A DNA stretch of 6,530 bases from DATLFA01 sp039934635. GTDB lineage: Bacteria; Actinomycetota; Acidimicrobiia; Acidimicrobiales; WLNW01. Below, piece by piece: positions 6,441 through 6,530 of the stretch. Numbering within the stretch: position 1 is the first letter of the stretch; each line of letters begins with the position of its first letter. Made by a program: the position numbers and the translations under genes. The stretch spans positions 1 through 6,530 of the forward strand of contig JBDTLT010000287.1 in NCBI GenBank assembly GCA_039934635.1, in the 5' to 3' direction. The notes below the pieces were generated by a model. That model had not been told where the DNA came from and ran no database searches. It saw nothing but the letters and a program-made list of their open reading frames with translations.

Positions 6441-6530
6441 CCCCTCATTGGACCACGTTTACCGATTTGAGCCCGCGATCGGGCCCGAGCGGCCCTCAGA
6501 GCGGAGAGCGTGGTATTGGCAATCCCAGGA
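6441..6530. other. Upstream non-coding region of the regulator
   Basis: These 90 bases contain no convincing coding frame on either strand. The regulator promoter should lie here or just beyond the window, but no clear -35/-10 pair could be placed. The region carries the overlapping inverted repeats listed separately. Whether a divergent gene lies to the right cannot be seen. Confidence 0.5.
6471..6495. repeat. Two overlapping inverted repeats upstream of the regulator
   Basis: GCCCG-CGAT-CGGGC occupies 6471-6484, with 5-base arms and a 4-base centre. GGGCC-CGAGC-GGCCC occupies 6481-6495, with 5-base arms and a 5-base centre. They share bases 6481-6484, so as RNA hairpins they would exclude each other, and as DNA they could be adjacent operator half-sites. 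They lie 31 to 55 bases ahead of the regulator's GTG, a plausible place for autoregulation. Short GC-rich palindromes also arise by chance in such DNA. Confidence 0.4.

Overview
This is a high-GC fragment of a bacterial chromosome. It looks actinobacterial: codons end mostly in G or C, one regulator starts with GTG, and the protein families are ones common in Actinomycetota. These include a MmyB-like XRE regulator, a DrrAB-type ABC exporter, a long mycobacterial AtsA/AtsD-like sulfatase and an actinobacterial-style amidohydrolase-2. An Acidimicrobiia-like or mycobacteria-related source is plausible, but the sequence alone does not settle it. All six supportable genes lie on the minus strand, so transcription runs from the right edge (6530) towards position 1. 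No RNA genes, insertion sequences, CRISPR arrays or attachment sites were seen, and no gene-free stretch exceeds about 90 bases.

Reading in the direction of transcription, bases 6530-6441 are a short non-coding upstream region with two overlapping inverted repeats. Next comes a helix-turn-helix regulator with a MmyB-like ligand-binding region (6440-5619). It is followed 22 bases later by an ABC transporter ATPase (5596-4649), whose stop codon overlaps the start of an ABC-2 permease (4652-3801) in an ATGA junction. These three genes look like a self-contained, ligand-controlled export operon of the daunorubicin-resistance (DrrAB) type.

An 87-base gap follows. It carries three imperfect copies of an 11-base motif spaced 13-14 bases apart. 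The second group then begins: an 83-residue charged, probably coiled-coil protein of unknown function (3713-3462), an amidohydrolase-2 family enzyme (3433-2243), and a large formylglycine-type sulfatase (2246 to beyond position 1). The last two genes also share an ATGA overlap, so their translation is probably coupled. This suggests that desulfation and a hydrolysis or decarboxylation step may act on the same compound, although neither substrate can be read from the sequence. The sulfatase is cut by the left edge after 748 codons and is probably nearly complete.

The window holds no clear novel system. The points most worth a second look are the coupled sulfatase-amidohydrolase pair with its small coiled-coil partner, the tandem repeats in the leader of that group, and the inverted repeats ahead of the regulator. 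Several long plus-strand open frames (up to 563 codons) are codon-aligned antisense shadows of the real genes and are not annotated.
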